Part shown: one piece after another, positions 20,213 through 29,125 of the stretch
Position numbering within the stretch: the stretch's first letter is position 1
Layout: each line of letters begins with the position of its first letter
NCBI GenBank assembly: GCA_003133325.1
Contig: PKXA01000072.1
Span: 1-64,000, forward strand
Reading direction: 5' to 3'
DNA: 64,000 nt
Origin: Acidimicrobiaceae bacterium
Lineage (GTDB): Bacteria > Actinomycetota > Acidimicrobiia > Acidimicrobiales > RAAP-2
Notes under the pieces: model-generated
Database searches by the model: none
The model's input: the letters and a program-made list of their open reading frames with translations, nothing else
Told to the model about the DNA's origin: nothing
Made by a program: the position numbers and the translations under genes

Positions 20213-21616
20213 TCAGGCCACCCATACCGACTTTATGTTGCAGAATTCGCGGATCCCATGAACTGACAGCTCCCGGCCGATCCCTGAGGTCTTGATCCCG
20301 CCAAACGGCAACCCAGGTATCGATGCCACCATGCCGTTCACGAAGACCTGGCCGGCCTCGAGCCCCTGGACAAACTGCTGTTGTTCATCAGGGTCGCCGG
20401 TCCATACACTCGATCCGAGGCCGAAGTCGGTGCCGTTGGCCACCGAAAGTGCCTCGTCTGCGCTCGACACCCGAAACAGGAGTGCCACCGGGCCGAACAC
20501 CTCTTCGGTTGCCACCCTCATCTCAGACGTGATGTCTGCGATCACCGTCGGCAGGTAGTAGTAGCCCGCCTTATCGGATCCTCCCGGGCCCACGATCCGT
20601 TCGCCACCGCAGAGAATCGACGCCCCATGGGAGCGAGCGTCCTCCACCAGGGCTTCGATGTTGTCCCGGGCGGCTGACGTCACCAGGGGCCCGACCTCGG
20701 TGGCCGGATCGAAGGGGTCCCCCACCGACAGGGCCGCCACCCCGGCGACAAAGGCGTCGATGAAGGCGTCGGCCACCTCGTCGTGCACGATGAAGCGCTT
20801 GGCGGCGATACACGATTGCCCGGTGTTCTGCATACGGGCCTGCACTCCCACCGGGACGGCACGATCGATATCGGCCGACGGGAGCACGATGAACGGGTCG
20901 CTGCCCCCGAGTTCGAGGACGACCTTTTTGATGGCCGCCCCGGCCTGAGCCGCCACCGCCCGACCGGCACCGACGCTGCCGGTCAAGGTGACAGCCTTGA
21001 CTCGAGCGTCAGCGATGATCCCCGGCACCTGATCAGTCCCGATCAACAGGGTCTGGAAGATGCCGGGTAGCGCTCCGGCCCGGCGAAACAGATCCTCGAT
21101 CAGCAGAGCGGTCCGACACACATTTGGAGCGTGCTTCAACAACCCGACATTGCCGGCCATGAGGGCTGGGGCGGCAAACCTCACCACCTGCCACAGAGGA
21201 AAGTTCCACGGCATGATGGCGAGCACCGGTCCGAGTGGCTGATAGGTCACCAGTCCCAGGGAGGCATCGACCGGCACCTCCTCATCGGTGAGAAAACTCT
21301 GGCCATGCTCAGCGAACCACCGGAAGGCACTGGCGCATTTGGCTGCCTCGCCCTTGGCCTGAGCGAACGGCTTTCCCATCTCGGTCGTCACCACATGGGC
21401 GATATCGGGGAGCTCACCTTCGAGGAGTTCGGCCACGGTGATCAGCAACCGAGCCCGCTCCACGAAGCTGCTGGTGGCCCACTCGGATGCTGCCCGGGCC
21501 GCAATGGCCAGACGGGCCTCCACTTCGTCGGCATCGAAGGGTTCGAAGGACTGAAGGAGTTCGCCGGTGGCGGGGTTGATCGAGGCCAGTGGTGGTCCTG
21601 CGTCGGTGGGACTCAT
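20213..21616 (-). CDS. NAD(P)-dependent succinate-semialdehyde dehydrogenase-type aldehyde dehydrogenase
   Basis: About 467 residues from the ATG at 21616, chosen because GGGAG lies 9 bases upstream; an ATG at 21634 overlaps the preceding stop. Catalytic Glu is in LELGGSDP and catalytic Cys in GQSCIAAKR. The latter, with the N-terminus SINPATGELL and EMGKP, is typical of succinate-semialdehyde dehydrogenases of the GabD2/Sad type. It would convert succinic semialdehyde to succinate, the last step of GABA or polyamine breakdown. It follows an acyl-CoA ligase and an MFS gene with overlapping stops. Confidence 0.85.
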   Translation of the reverse strand: MSPTDAGPPLASINPATGELLQSFEPFDADEVEARLAIAARAASEWATSSFVERARLLITVAELLEGELPDIAHVVTTEMGKPFAQAKGEAAKCASAFRWFAEHGQSFLTDEEVPVDASLGLVTYQPLGPVLAIMPWNFPLWQVVRFAAPALMAGNVGLLKHAPNVCRTALLIEDLFRRAGALPGIFQTLLIGTDQVPGIIADARVKAVTLTGSVGAGRAVAAQAGAAIKKVVLELGGSDPFIVLPSADIDRAVPVGVQARMQNTGQSCIAAKRFIVHDEVADAFIDAFVAGVAALSVGDPFDPATEVGPLVTSAARDNIEALVEDARSHGASILCGGERIVGPGGSDKAGYYYLPTVIADITSEMRVATEEVFGPVALLFRVSSADEALSVANGTDFGLGSSVWTGDPDEQQQFVQGLEAGQVFVNGMVASIPGLPFGGIKTSGIGRELSVHGIREFCNIKSVWVA

Positions 21617-21630
21617 GGAGCGATTCTCCC

Positions 21631-23034
21631 TCATCGGCGCGCCGGCGGGATACCGACCTGGGCGGCAACCTGTCGTCGCTGCACTTTCCCGGTAGCGGTG
21701 GTAGGCAGTTCCTCGACGATGAAGTATTGCTTCGGCCGCCTGTACCCGGCCATCCTGGCGGTGGCGTGAGCCTCGAGAGCGCCGATCAGCCTCTCGGGAT
21801 CGGTACTCTCAACGGTGGCATCGGGAACCACTGCCGCGCACACGCGCTGCCCCCAGGTCTCGTCGGGAAGACCGAACACCGCCAAGGCAGCCACCCCAGC
21901 CACCTCGCACAGGACATTCTCCACCTCGGCCGGATAGACGTTGACTCCACCGCTGATGATCAGATCGTCTCGTCGACCGTCGAGATAGAGATAGCCATCG
22001 GAGTCGAGGCGTCCAAGGTCCCTGACCGTGAACGCACCGTCCCGCCACGCCGAAGCGGTCTTGTCCTTGTCTCCCCAATATTCGAAGCGGGCAAAGTCGG
22101 GAGGCCGGCACCACACGGTGCCGTCGTCATCGACGGTGATGGTTCGCCCCGGACGCGCCCTACCCACGCTGCCGGGGTGGACTGCCCACTCATCGGGCGA
22201 ACACGAGGTGAACTGCCCCTCGGTGGATCCGTAGAACTCCCACAGCACTCCGTTATCGACCCGCTCGAGGGCGGCACGCTTCAACGTCGGCGGGCATGCG
22301 GATCCGGCGTGGACCAGCAGGCGCAGGACGTCGAACCGTTTCGGGAGATCGGCGCCGAGGGCCAAGAGTCGGGCCAGGGCCGAGGGCGCCATGAAGGTGG
22401 TGCTGGGGATCACACCCGCGCTGCCCGTCAGGGCGGCGAGTGCGGCAGTGGCCTCAAACCGTCCGAGGATGACGCAGGTCCCTCCCCGCAGCAGCGTCCC
22501 GGCCGCGAACCTGACCGACACCGAGTGATACATCGGTGAGCACACCAAGTGGACGTCATCGGGCCCGAATGACCACAGGTCGGCCTCGTCGGCGAAGGCA
22601 TCGGCAGCGGTGGACTCGTCCCACACTCCCGACCACACGCCTTTGGAACAGCCGGTGGTACCCGATGTGTAGTGCATGGGTCGGCCTCGCGGATAGCGAG
22701 CCAACCCAACGGGGGTTCCCGTGTCGAGTGCCTCCAGTGCGGCGCTGTCAGTCACCACCAATTTGGGTTTGGCGTCGGCGATCAGCTGGTCCCGCTCATC
22801 GTCGAGGAGGGTGGCATTGAGCAGTACGGGAATCACTCCCGTCCGTAGCGACCCCAGCACCGCGCACAGCAGTGCCGATGAGGACGGGAGACAGAAGACG
22901 ACCCGGTCGCCGACGCAGAGACCGGCCGCTGCCAGATAGCCGGCCGCCCGAGCCTGCGCGGCTTCGGCGTCGGCGGGCGTCAGAACCTCCACAGTGGTCA
23001 GGCCGGTCGATCCCATCTTCGATTCACCGGTCAT
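21631..23034 (-). CDS. AMP-forming acyl-CoA synthetase (ANL superfamily)
   Basis: 467 residues from the ATG at 23034, overlapping the MFS stop (ATGA). The open frame continues to 24045 only through antisense of the MFS gene. The P-loop-like motif is HYTSGTTGCSKGV, the A5 motif YGSTEGQ, the A7 region RDLGRLDSDGYLYLDGRRDDLIISGG, and the C-terminal catalytic lysine sits in TTATGKVQRR. At 467 residues it is shorter than typical fatty-acyl ligases, with a trimmed N-terminus. The acid substrate is unknown. Confidence 0.88.
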   Translation of the reverse strand: MTGESKMGSTGLTTVEVLTPADAEAAQARAAGYLAAAGLCVGDRVVFCLPSSSALLCAVLGSLRTGVIPVLLNATLLDDERDQLIADAKPKLVVTDSAALEALDTGTPVGLARYPRGRPMHYTSGTTGCSKGVWSGVWDESTAADAFADEADLWSFGPDDVHLVCSPMYHSVSVRFAAGTLLRGGTCVILGRFEATAALAALTGSAGVIPSTTFMAPSALARLLALGADLPKRFDVLRLLVHAGSACPPTLKRAALERVDNGVLWEFYGSTEGQFTSCSPDEWAVHPGSVGRARPGRTITVDDDGTVWCRPPDFARFEYWGDKDKTASAWRDGAFTVRDLGRLDSDGYLYLDGRRDDLIISGGVNVYPAEVENVLCEVAGVAALAVFGLPDETWGQRVCAAVVPDATVESTDPERLIGALEAHATARMAGYRRPKQYFIVEELPTTATGKVQRRQVAAQVGIPPARR

Positions 23035-24281
23035 GGAAGCTCCACGGTCGGGACGATCTCCTGGGCGTCGTCGAGTGCCCTCAGCAGATGGGGCCGAAAG
23101 GTCGCCAACAGGCCGAGGACGACCAGAAGGATCATCGCTCCTCCGACGGTGACCGGCCGAATCCCGGTTCTGTCGGCGATCAACCCCTGGAGCACGGCGC
23201 CGATCGGATAGATGATGCCCAAGGCCATCATGTAGAACCCGATCACCCGACCCCTTGAAGCGGTCGGGGCACGCAGTTGGACCACCGTATTCAACCCGGC
23301 CAGCACCGCGATGTAGCCGGCACCCACCAGCACGAACGTCACCAGCGACCACCACAAAGTCGGCGACAACCCGTAGTTGATGAGCAGGAGCGGCAACAAG
23401 AACAACGCTCCTCGCACCAACCTCCGACGACCCAACTGCTCGGCCAGGGTGGGCAGTACCAGGGCTCCGATCACGGCACCGACGCCCTGGGCGGTTACCA
23501 ATAGCGCAGTTCCCCCCGATCCATGACCGAGGGCCGCCGACATCACCGGCACCAGGGCGATGAATGGCGAAGCCAGGAGGGCCACGACCGAGATGAGGAT
23601 GATGGCGCTGCGACATCCTGGCTCGCTCATGGCCGTACGGGCGCCCTCGGCGATCCGGCGGTACATTCCTTGATCCCCGGCGACTGGTGCCGGCTTGGGC
23701 AGACGGATCAGGCTCAGGGCCATCACCACCGCGGCAAACGATGCAGCATTGACGGCGAATGTCAGGGTGTAGTCGTGATGGATGAGGGTGAGGCCCGCCA
23801 CCGCCGGCCCCACCACCCGTCCCAGGTTGAACTGGGCCGATGACAGCGAAATAGCGCCGAGGAGGTCTTCTTTCGGTACCAGATCCGGAAGCATCGCCTG
23901 GTAGGCCGGAAACCCGACGGCCCCGGCTGCCCCACCGAAGAAGGCCACGATGACCACTATCCCCGGTTGATCGTGCCCGGTGGCCACCAACACCGTGAGC
24001 ACCGTGGCGAAAGCCATCTCGCCCAAGGTGGTCACGATCAACCACCGGCGACGGTCCAACCGGTCAGCCAGTGCCCCGCCCACCGGGGCGAGCAGGCCCA
24101 TCGGGATGAAGGCAGCCGCGGCTACCAGGCCGGTCCAACCGGCTTGGTGACCACTTCGGGCGTAGACCAGCACCCCGAGGGCGACAGTCTGCATCCAGGT
24201 CCCGACGTTGGATACGAGCGCCGACGACCACAAAAGGGCGAAGTTGCGTGATCGCAGAGGGCGAAGAGAGGCCAGGGCCAT
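23031..24281 (-). CDS. MFS transporter (EntS/MdtH-like exporter)
   Basis: 416 residues with about 12 hydrophobic helices. The N-terminus SLRPLRSRNFALLWSSALVSNVGTWMQTVAL is characteristic of the MFS_3/enterobactin-exporter-like family. The motif-A equivalent is GGALADRLDRRRW between TM2 and TM3. It heads an operon with the acyl-CoA ligase and the semialdehyde dehydrogenase. Its start lies 83 bp from the divergent sirtuin gene. The exported or imported compound is unknown. Confidence 0.85.
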   Translation of the reverse strand: MALASLRPLRSRNFALLWSSALVSNVGTWMQTVALGVLVYARSGHQAGWTGLVAAAAFIPMGLLAPVGGALADRLDRRRWLIVTTLGEMAFATVLTVLVATGHDQPGIVVIVAFFGGAAGAVGFPAYQAMLPDLVPKEDLLGAISLSSAQFNLGRVVGPAVAGLTLIHHDYTLTFAVNAASFAAVVMALSLIRLPKPAPVAGDQGMYRRIAEGARTAMSEPGCRSAIILISVVALLASPFIALVPVMSAALGHGSGGTALLVTAQGVGAVIGALVLPTLAEQLGRRRLVRGALFLLPLLLINYGLSPTLWWSLVTFVLVGAGYIAVLAGLNTVVQLRAPTASRGRVIGFYMMALGIIYPIGAVLQGLIADRTGIRPVTVGGAMILLVVLGLLATFRPHLLRALDDAQEIVPTVELP

Positions 24282-24364
24282 CGGTCGAGGCTACCGGGCG
24301 TCGGCCGCTGCCGGCCGGGAACCGGCAGCGAGGATTGAGTCGGGCGTCGTGCCAAGCTGATCCG

Positions 24365-25147
24365 ATGAGTTCAGTGGAACCCGGCCGCGACCCCGGTGGT
24401 GTCACCGGTCTCGGCGTCGCCCGAAGTTTGCTGGCCGAGGCCGGCTCGGTGGTAGTGCTGACCGGTGCCGGTATCTCCACCGACTCCGGTATCCCCGACT
24501 TCCGGGGCCCGAACGGAGTGTGGACGAAGAACCCCGAAGCGGAAAAGGTGGCCACATTGGCCAGCTATTTGGCCGACACAGACCTCCGCAGGCGAGCGTG
24601 GCGCAGTCGACTCAACTCACCAGCATGGGCCGCCCGTCCCAACGCTGCCCATATCGCCCTCGCCGCGCTGGCTGCTTCCGGAAAGCTCCACACCCTGGTA
24701 ACCCAGAATATCGACGGGCTCCATCAAGCCGCCGGAACCGATCCGTCTCTTATCGTCGAAATCCACGGCACTATGCACCAGGTGATGTGCATGACGTGCG
24801 ACCATCGTTCCCCCATGGAGGCAACGCTCGACCGGGTGCGTGCCGGTGAAGAGGACCCGCCCTGTCGTCGTTGCGGAGGAATCCTCAAGTCCGCCACCAT
24901 CAGCTTCGGCCAGGACCTTGTGGCCGGGGACCTGCGGAGAGCCACCCGAGCGGCTTCCGAATGCGATCTGCTGCTGGCCATCGGATCCTCCCTGGCGGTG
25001 TTTCCGGCCGCCAGTCTCGTCCCCATTGCCCATCATCACGGTGCCGCCATCGTGATTGTCAACGCCGAGGAGACAGAGTTCGATCCCATGGCTCACGCCG
25101 TTGTCCGGGTGCCGATCGGGGAAGCCATACCCGCCATGATGAGTTGA
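24365..25147 (+). CDS. Sir2-family NAD-dependent protein deacylase
   Basis: 260 residues from the ATG at 24365. The NAD-binding motif is GAGISTDSGIPDFRG (34-48), followed by TQNIDGLHQ and catalytic H134 in EIHGT. A zinc site is formed by C142/C145 and C167/C170. The A-Y...R motif that marks CobB desuccinylases is not evident, so deacetylation is the safer call. Substrates such as acetyl-CoA synthetase are typical. The divergent neighbour operon encodes an acyl-CoA synthetase, a suggestive but unproven partner. Confidence 0.92.
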   Translation: MSSVEPGRDPGGVTGLGVARSLLAEAGSVVVLTGAGISTDSGIPDFRGPNGVWTKNPEAEKVATLASYLADTDLRRRAWRSRLNSPAWAARPNAAHIALAALAASGKLHTLVTQNIDGLHQAAGTDPSLIVEIHGTMHQVMCMTCDHRSPMEATLDRVRAGEEDPPCRRCGGILKSATISFGQDLVAGDLRRATRAASECDLLLAIGSSLAVFPAASLVPIAHHHGAAIVIVNAEETEFDPMAHAVVRVPIGEAIPAMMS

Positions 25148-25188
25148 CCTTCGGTTTCCCTGGGCGCGACGTCGGCCCCGCCGGAGCC

Positions 25189-25308
25189 TTACTTGTCGAG
25201 TTTGATCTTCCGCCGAGGCCTGAGGGCAAACCACCACACGCTCGCTATGGTGGCGAGCACCCCGACAGCAGCCGCTGGTTTCACAATCTTGCGCGAACGA
25301 TCTGACAT
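25189..25308 (-). CDS. Small single-pass membrane protein (39 aa)
   Basis: The minus-strand frame from the ATG at 25308 to the TAA at 25189 encodes 39 residues: a basic N-terminus (SDRSRKIVK), one hydrophobic helix (AAAVGVLATIASVWWFAL) and a basic tail (RPRRKIKLDK). The K/R-hydrophobic-K/R plan and third-position GC support a real gene, though the Shine-Dalgarno is weak. It lies between sir2 and htrA. No family is recognised. Confidence 0.5.
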   Translation of the reverse strand: MSDRSRKIVKPAAAVGVLATIASVWWFALRPRRKIKLDK

Positions 25309-25427
25309 ACCTGCGACGTTACCTTCCCGGACCGTCCCGTCGAATACAGGGCTCAATTTCGAGGATTCTACTGTGCCTCATATGTCTTCCATACTGTTTC
25401 CTTAGGTGTCGGGCAGAGACTTGCCGC

Positions 25428-26492
25428 ATGACCTACAACCCGAATCAACTTCCCGGTGGAGCCATCTCCGAGGTGCCTCCTGTCGGAGCACCGCCTGTCA
25501 ACGGTGGAGGATGGTCACCGCCCGGAGGATGGCCCCCCTCCGCCGGCGCGCCTGCTGCCCCTGCCCCCTGGCCGAGCCCCGAGACCGCGCCGAAGGCCAA
25601 CAAACGCCGGAGAGGCGTTGCTGCAATCACCGCGGTCGCCGTCCTGGTCGGCGGGGTTGCCGGTGCCGGAGCGGTGGAAGTAGCCAATGTCCACTCGACG
25701 CCTTCCCCGGCGGCCGTAACTACAGCTGCCCCAGCGATCAAAGTTGCCGGGAGCACGACTTCGTCGAGCGTCTCTCAGATCGTGAAGTCGGTGTCGCCGT
25801 CCATCGTGGCCATCACCGCCACCGATGGCAGCCAATCGGAAGACGAGGGAACCGGCATGATCATCACGTCGTCCGGAGAGGTGCTGACCAACAACCACGT
25901 CATCGACGGTGCCACCACCATCACCGTGGCGCTCAACGGTTCGACGAAGCAGCTTCCGGCCACACTGGTTGGAACCGACCCCGACAAAGACGTGGCCCTC
26001 CTGCAGATCACCAACCAAAGTGGATTACCGGCGGTGACCTTCGGCAACTCGAGCCAGGTCCAGGTCGGAGACTCGGTTGTGGCTATCGGGAACGCACTGG
26101 CCCTCGGTGATAGTGCCTCGGTCACGTCAGGGATCATCTCCGCGCTCAACCGTCAGATCACAGCCGGCGACAGCACTGGGAGTTCCACCGAGACGCTCAC
26201 CGGCATGCTGCAGACCGACGCCGCCATCAATCCGGGCAACTCCGGGGGGGCACTGCTGAACTCGTCGGGTCAGGTCATCGGCATGAACACCGCGGCCGCC
26301 GGTTCGAGCAACGGATCATCGGCACAGAACATCGGGTTCGCCATCCCCTCCGGTGAGCTCACCTCACTTGTCTCGGGACTGCGCTCAGGTGGCGACCGCA
26401 GCCAGAGCAGCCTCGGTTCATCGAGCACTGGTAGCTCGGGTAGCACTGGTAACTCGGGCGGCTCGGGCGGCTCGGGCGGCTTTCCCTACTGA
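25428..26492 (+). CDS. Membrane-anchored HtrA/DegP-type trypsin-like serine protease lacking PDZ
   Basis: 354 residues. A cytoplasmic Pro/Gly-rich N-terminus (1-60) and a TM helix (about 63-85) precede a chymotrypsin-fold protease with triad H157 (TNNHVIDG), D188 (DKDVALLQI) and S272 (NPGNSGGALL). The usual PDZ domain after the protease is absent. Instead the protein ends in a 35-residue Ser/Gly tail (320-354). HtrA enzymes degrade or process misfolded envelope proteins. Losing PDZ should alter substrate recognition and oligomer gating. Confidence 0.92.
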   Translation: MTYNPNQLPGGAISEVPPVGAPPVNGGGWSPPGGWPPSAGAPAAPAPWPSPETAPKANKRRRGVAAITAVAVLVGGVAGAGAVEVANVHSTPSPAAVTTAAPAIKVAGSTTSSSVSQIVKSVSPSIVAITATDGSQSEDEGTGMIITSSGEVLTNNHVIDGATTITVALNGSTKQLPATLVGTDPDKDVALLQITNQSGLPAVTFGNSSQVQVGDSVVAIGNALALGDSASVTSGIISALNRQITAGDSTGSSTETLTGMLQTDAAINPGNSGGALLNSSGQVIGMNTAAAGSSNGSSAQNIGFAIPSGELTSLVSGLRSGGDRSQSSLGSSSTGSSGSTGNSGGSGGSGGFPY

Positions 26493-26511
26493 CGTCATGT
26501 GAGAGTCCGGA

Positions 26512-27279
26512 TCAGCCGTGATGCGGCTGGTCCGGAACTCGGATCCGCACTCCGTCGCTGACCTCACGCCTGCCCTCGACGAGGTCGAGGATGAAACTCG
26601 CAACCCGGCCGGGTGAGTTGAAGGCTTGTTCTTCGTCCAGTTTGATGAATCGGGCCACCGACGGAAACGAGGCGGCTGGGGTTGCTCGGATCTGTGCCTG
26701 CATATCGGTGTCCACCACACCCGGAGCGAGTGCATAAGCCCGTAGGCCATGTGTGCGCTCCTCGGTGGCAACGACCGCGGTCATCATGTCGACCGCCGCT
26801 TTCGAGGCGCAGTAGGCGGCCCAGCCTTCATAGATCTTCGTGGCTGCCCCCGAGGAGATATTGACAAGAACTCCTCCTCCTGATTGAGCACGGACAACCC
26901 GGGCAAAAGCTCGGCAACCGAGGAGCACGCCGGTGACGTTGATGTCGATGTGACGACGGAGAGCCCCGGGATCTGCGTCAATCAGGGGGCCGATCGGGCC
27001 GAGCACGCCGGCGTTGTTGACCCACAGATCGACCCGACCGAACCGTTCGACCACCTCATCAGCGAACCGATCAAGAGCCCGGGCGTCAGTCACGTCCACC
27101 GAGGCGGTCACTGCGTCAGCTCCATCGGGCGCGGCCGGCACCGTACGGGCACAGAGGCCGAGCCGAAGGCCGGTGTCCGCGAACGCTTTCGCCAATCCGG
27201 CGCCCAGTCCGCGACTGGCGCCGGTTACGACCGCAACCAGTCCGGAACCGGTCCCTCTGACATTCTCCGGATCATTCAT
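26512..27279 (-). CDS. Short-chain dehydrogenase/reductase
   Basis: 255 residues from the ATG at 27279; an upstream extension lacks coding character. The Rossmann motif is TGASRGLGAG, with NNAG, then S (NISSGAA) and YCASK for the catalytic Ser-Tyr-Lys. The sequence AYALAPGVVDTDMQ is typical of classical SDRs. An Arg after the second strand (CART) suggests NADP preference. The substrate is unknown. It converges on htrA with a 19-bp gap. Confidence 0.85.
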   Translation of the reverse strand: MNDPENVRGTGSGLVAVVTGASRGLGAGLAKAFADTGLRLGLCARTVPAAPDGADAVTASVDVTDARALDRFADEVVERFGRVDLWVNNAGVLGPIGPLIDADPGALRRHIDINVTGVLLGCRAFARVVRAQSGGGVLVNISSGAATKIYEGWAAYCASKAAVDMMTAVVATEERTHGLRAYALAPGVVDTDMQAQIRATPAASFPSVARFIKLDEEQAFNSPGRVASFILDLVEGRREVSDGVRIRVPDQPHHG

Positions 27280-27736
27280 TAGGCACCGTTGGTGTTGCCC
27301 GAGAACTCTCGGGAAATCGGATTTGAAACGAAGCTGGTCATGGCTCGGCTCATTCCATCCTTTCGGTAGGACGGGATCCCGACCCATGCATGGTCCACCA
27401 AAGGCGAGGACCACCGAGTTGCATCCGTTGCCCTTTCGCATGAGGTGATTGTGCGTCCGAGGTCATTGCCGTTTGCCGGGCCCTCTTCCAAACCGACGTT
27501 CTATCCCATCCCGGGTTCGGTCATCGCTGATCGTGGCGACAATGATGTTCAAACGTCCGTAGCGATGGTTCTTCGACCTACTCCTGGGCAATTGGCTGGA
27601 GGACGACACGACCCAAGAGATGTCCCGTTTCGAGAACGTGGTCGAAGACGGGGTGGGAGGGGAGGGCGCAACATCCGGCATTGCCCGGCCCTGACTGCAC
27701 CGGCCCTGTCTGCACCGGCCCTGTCGATCAGACAGA
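27280..27736. other. Intergenic stretch with a short tandem repeat, no gene recognised
   Basis: About 457 bp between an SDR and an aldehyde dehydrogenase, both on the minus strand. Frames in it show no family motif or codon bias. Near its right end is a 15-bp tandem repeat (27686-27725; unit CGGCCCTGTCTGCAC, about 2.7 copies). It sits immediately downstream of the aldehyde dehydrogenase stop. Confidence 0.5.
27686..27725. repeat. 15-bp tandem repeat, about 2.7 copies
   Basis: Units CGGCCCTGACTGCAC, CGGCCCTGTCTGCAC and a partial CGGCCCTGTC lie 12 bp past the end of the minus-strand aldehyde dehydrogenase. There are too few copies and no spacers, so it is not a CRISPR. Confidence 0.75.
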
Positions 27737-29125
27737 TCAAGAGGTGGCAATGAAGACATTCTTGACGTCGCTGTAGGCATCCAAAGCCTCCAGACCCAAT
27801 TCCCGGCCGATTCCTGACTGCTTCATGCCGCCAAAGCCTGTCTGCACCCGAACCGAACCGTTGGAGTTCACCGAGAGGTTCCCGACGTCGACGGCGCGGG
27901 CCATCCGCAGGGCCTTGGCCCCGTCACCGGTCCAGATGGATCCGGCCAATCCATAGGGAGTGTCGTTGGCCAGCCGAACCGCATCGGCCTCGTCCTCAAA
28001 AGGGATCACCGCTACTACCGGTCCGAAGATCTCTTCACGAGCCAGGCGCCAATCCGATTCCGCCGGTGCAACCACCGTGGGTGGAAACCAGAATCCGGGA
28101 CCATCGGGAACACTTCCCGTCGCCAAGGCTTCGACCACCCCTCCGCCAGGGTCTCCCATGCCGGGCGCCAGGAACCCAGTAACCACCAGGCGATGCCGGG
28201 CCGATGCCAACGGCCCCATCTGGGTGTCGGGGTGAGTGGGATCGCCGACCCGCCAAGCATCCACTGCGTCGACGAAGAGAGCGACGAATCGGTCGAACAC
28301 CGACCGCTCCACCAGAATGCGACTCCGGGCACAACAGTCCTGGCCGGCATTGCCGAAGGCGCTCCCCGGAGCCGCGGCTGCGGCCCGTTCGAGGTCGGCG
28401 TCGGCAAACACGATATTGGCGGACTTACCCCCCAACTCGAGAGTCACCCGCTTGATGGTCCCTGCCGCTCGACGCATGACCTCCCGACCGACGGCGGTGG
28501 ATCCGGTGAACGCCACTTTGGCCACATCGGGATGTTCGGACAGGCGCGCCCCGACGGTGGGACCGGTACCCACCACCACCTCGAACGCTCCTTCGGGGAT
28601 GCCGGCATCGAGAGCCAACTCAGCCAGCCGCAGGGCAGACAACGGGGTCAGCTCGGCCGGCTTCACCACGATGGTGTTGCCGGTAGCAAGGGCGGGGCCG
28701 ACCTTCCAGGACGTAATGGCGATGGGAAAGTTCCAGGGGACGATGGCACCAACCACCCCCAAAGGCTCGTGAAAGGTCATATCCACGCCACCCGCCACGG
28801 GAACAGTCGCGCCCCGGTGCTTGTCCACCGCACCGGCGTAGAAGTGGAGCACTTCGGCGACCATGCCGACCTCATCCCGGCTATCGGCAATCGGCTTTCC
28901 TACGTTGGCCGTCTCGAGTTGTGCCAGCTCCTCGGCGTGATCCTCTACGTGGCCGGCAAATCGGCGCAGCAGGCGGGCACGGTCGGTCGGGGTGACCGCC
29001 CGCCAGGCGGGACCGGCGGCTTTGGCTCGGGCCACGGCAGCGTCCGTCTCGTCGATGCTGGCCATCGGAATCGTTGCAATCGCTGCCTCAGTGGCCGGGT
29101 TGACCACGGACAATTCGTCACTCAT
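27737..29125 (-). CDS. Aldehyde dehydrogenase (aminobutyraldehyde/betaine-aldehyde type, PuuC-like)
   Basis: 462 residues. The NAD-site region is PWNFPIAITSWKVGPALATGN, the general base Glu is in LELGGKSANIVF, and the nucleophile Cys lies in NAGQDCCARSR. The QDC.A.SR form is typical of gamma-aminobutyraldehyde and betaine-aldehyde dehydrogenases. The stop of the decayed gamma-glutamyl hydrolase overlaps its ATG (ATGA). That, with a glutamine-synthetase-like gene 2.3 kb away, points to oxidation of a (gamma-glutamyl)aminoaldehyde in amine catabolism. Confidence 0.87.
   Translation of the reverse strand: MSDELSVVNPATEAAIATIPMASIDETDAAVARAKAAGPAWRAVTPTDRARLLRRFAGHVEDHAEELAQLETANVGKPIADSRDEVGMVAEVLHFYAGAVDKHRGATVPVAGGVDMTFHEPLGVVGAIVPWNFPIAITSWKVGPALATGNTIVVKPAELTPLSALRLAELALDAGIPEGAFEVVVGTGPTVGARLSEHPDVAKVAFTGSTAVGREVMRRAAGTIKRVTLELGGKSANIVFADADLERAAAAAPGSAFGNAGQDCCARSRILVERSVFDRFVALFVDAVDAWRVGDPTHPDTQMGPLASARHRLVVTGFLAPGMGDPGGGVVEALATGSVPDGPGFWFPPTVVAPAESDWRLAREEIFGPVVAVIPFEDEADAVRLANDTPYGLAGSIWTGDGAKALRMARAVDVGNLSVNSNGSVRVQTGFGGMKQSGIGRELGLEALDAYSDVKNVFIATS

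Noticed and set aside
27686-27725. Possible CRISPR-like repeats
   Set aside because: They are contiguous 15-bp units with no spacers and no cas genes in the window.
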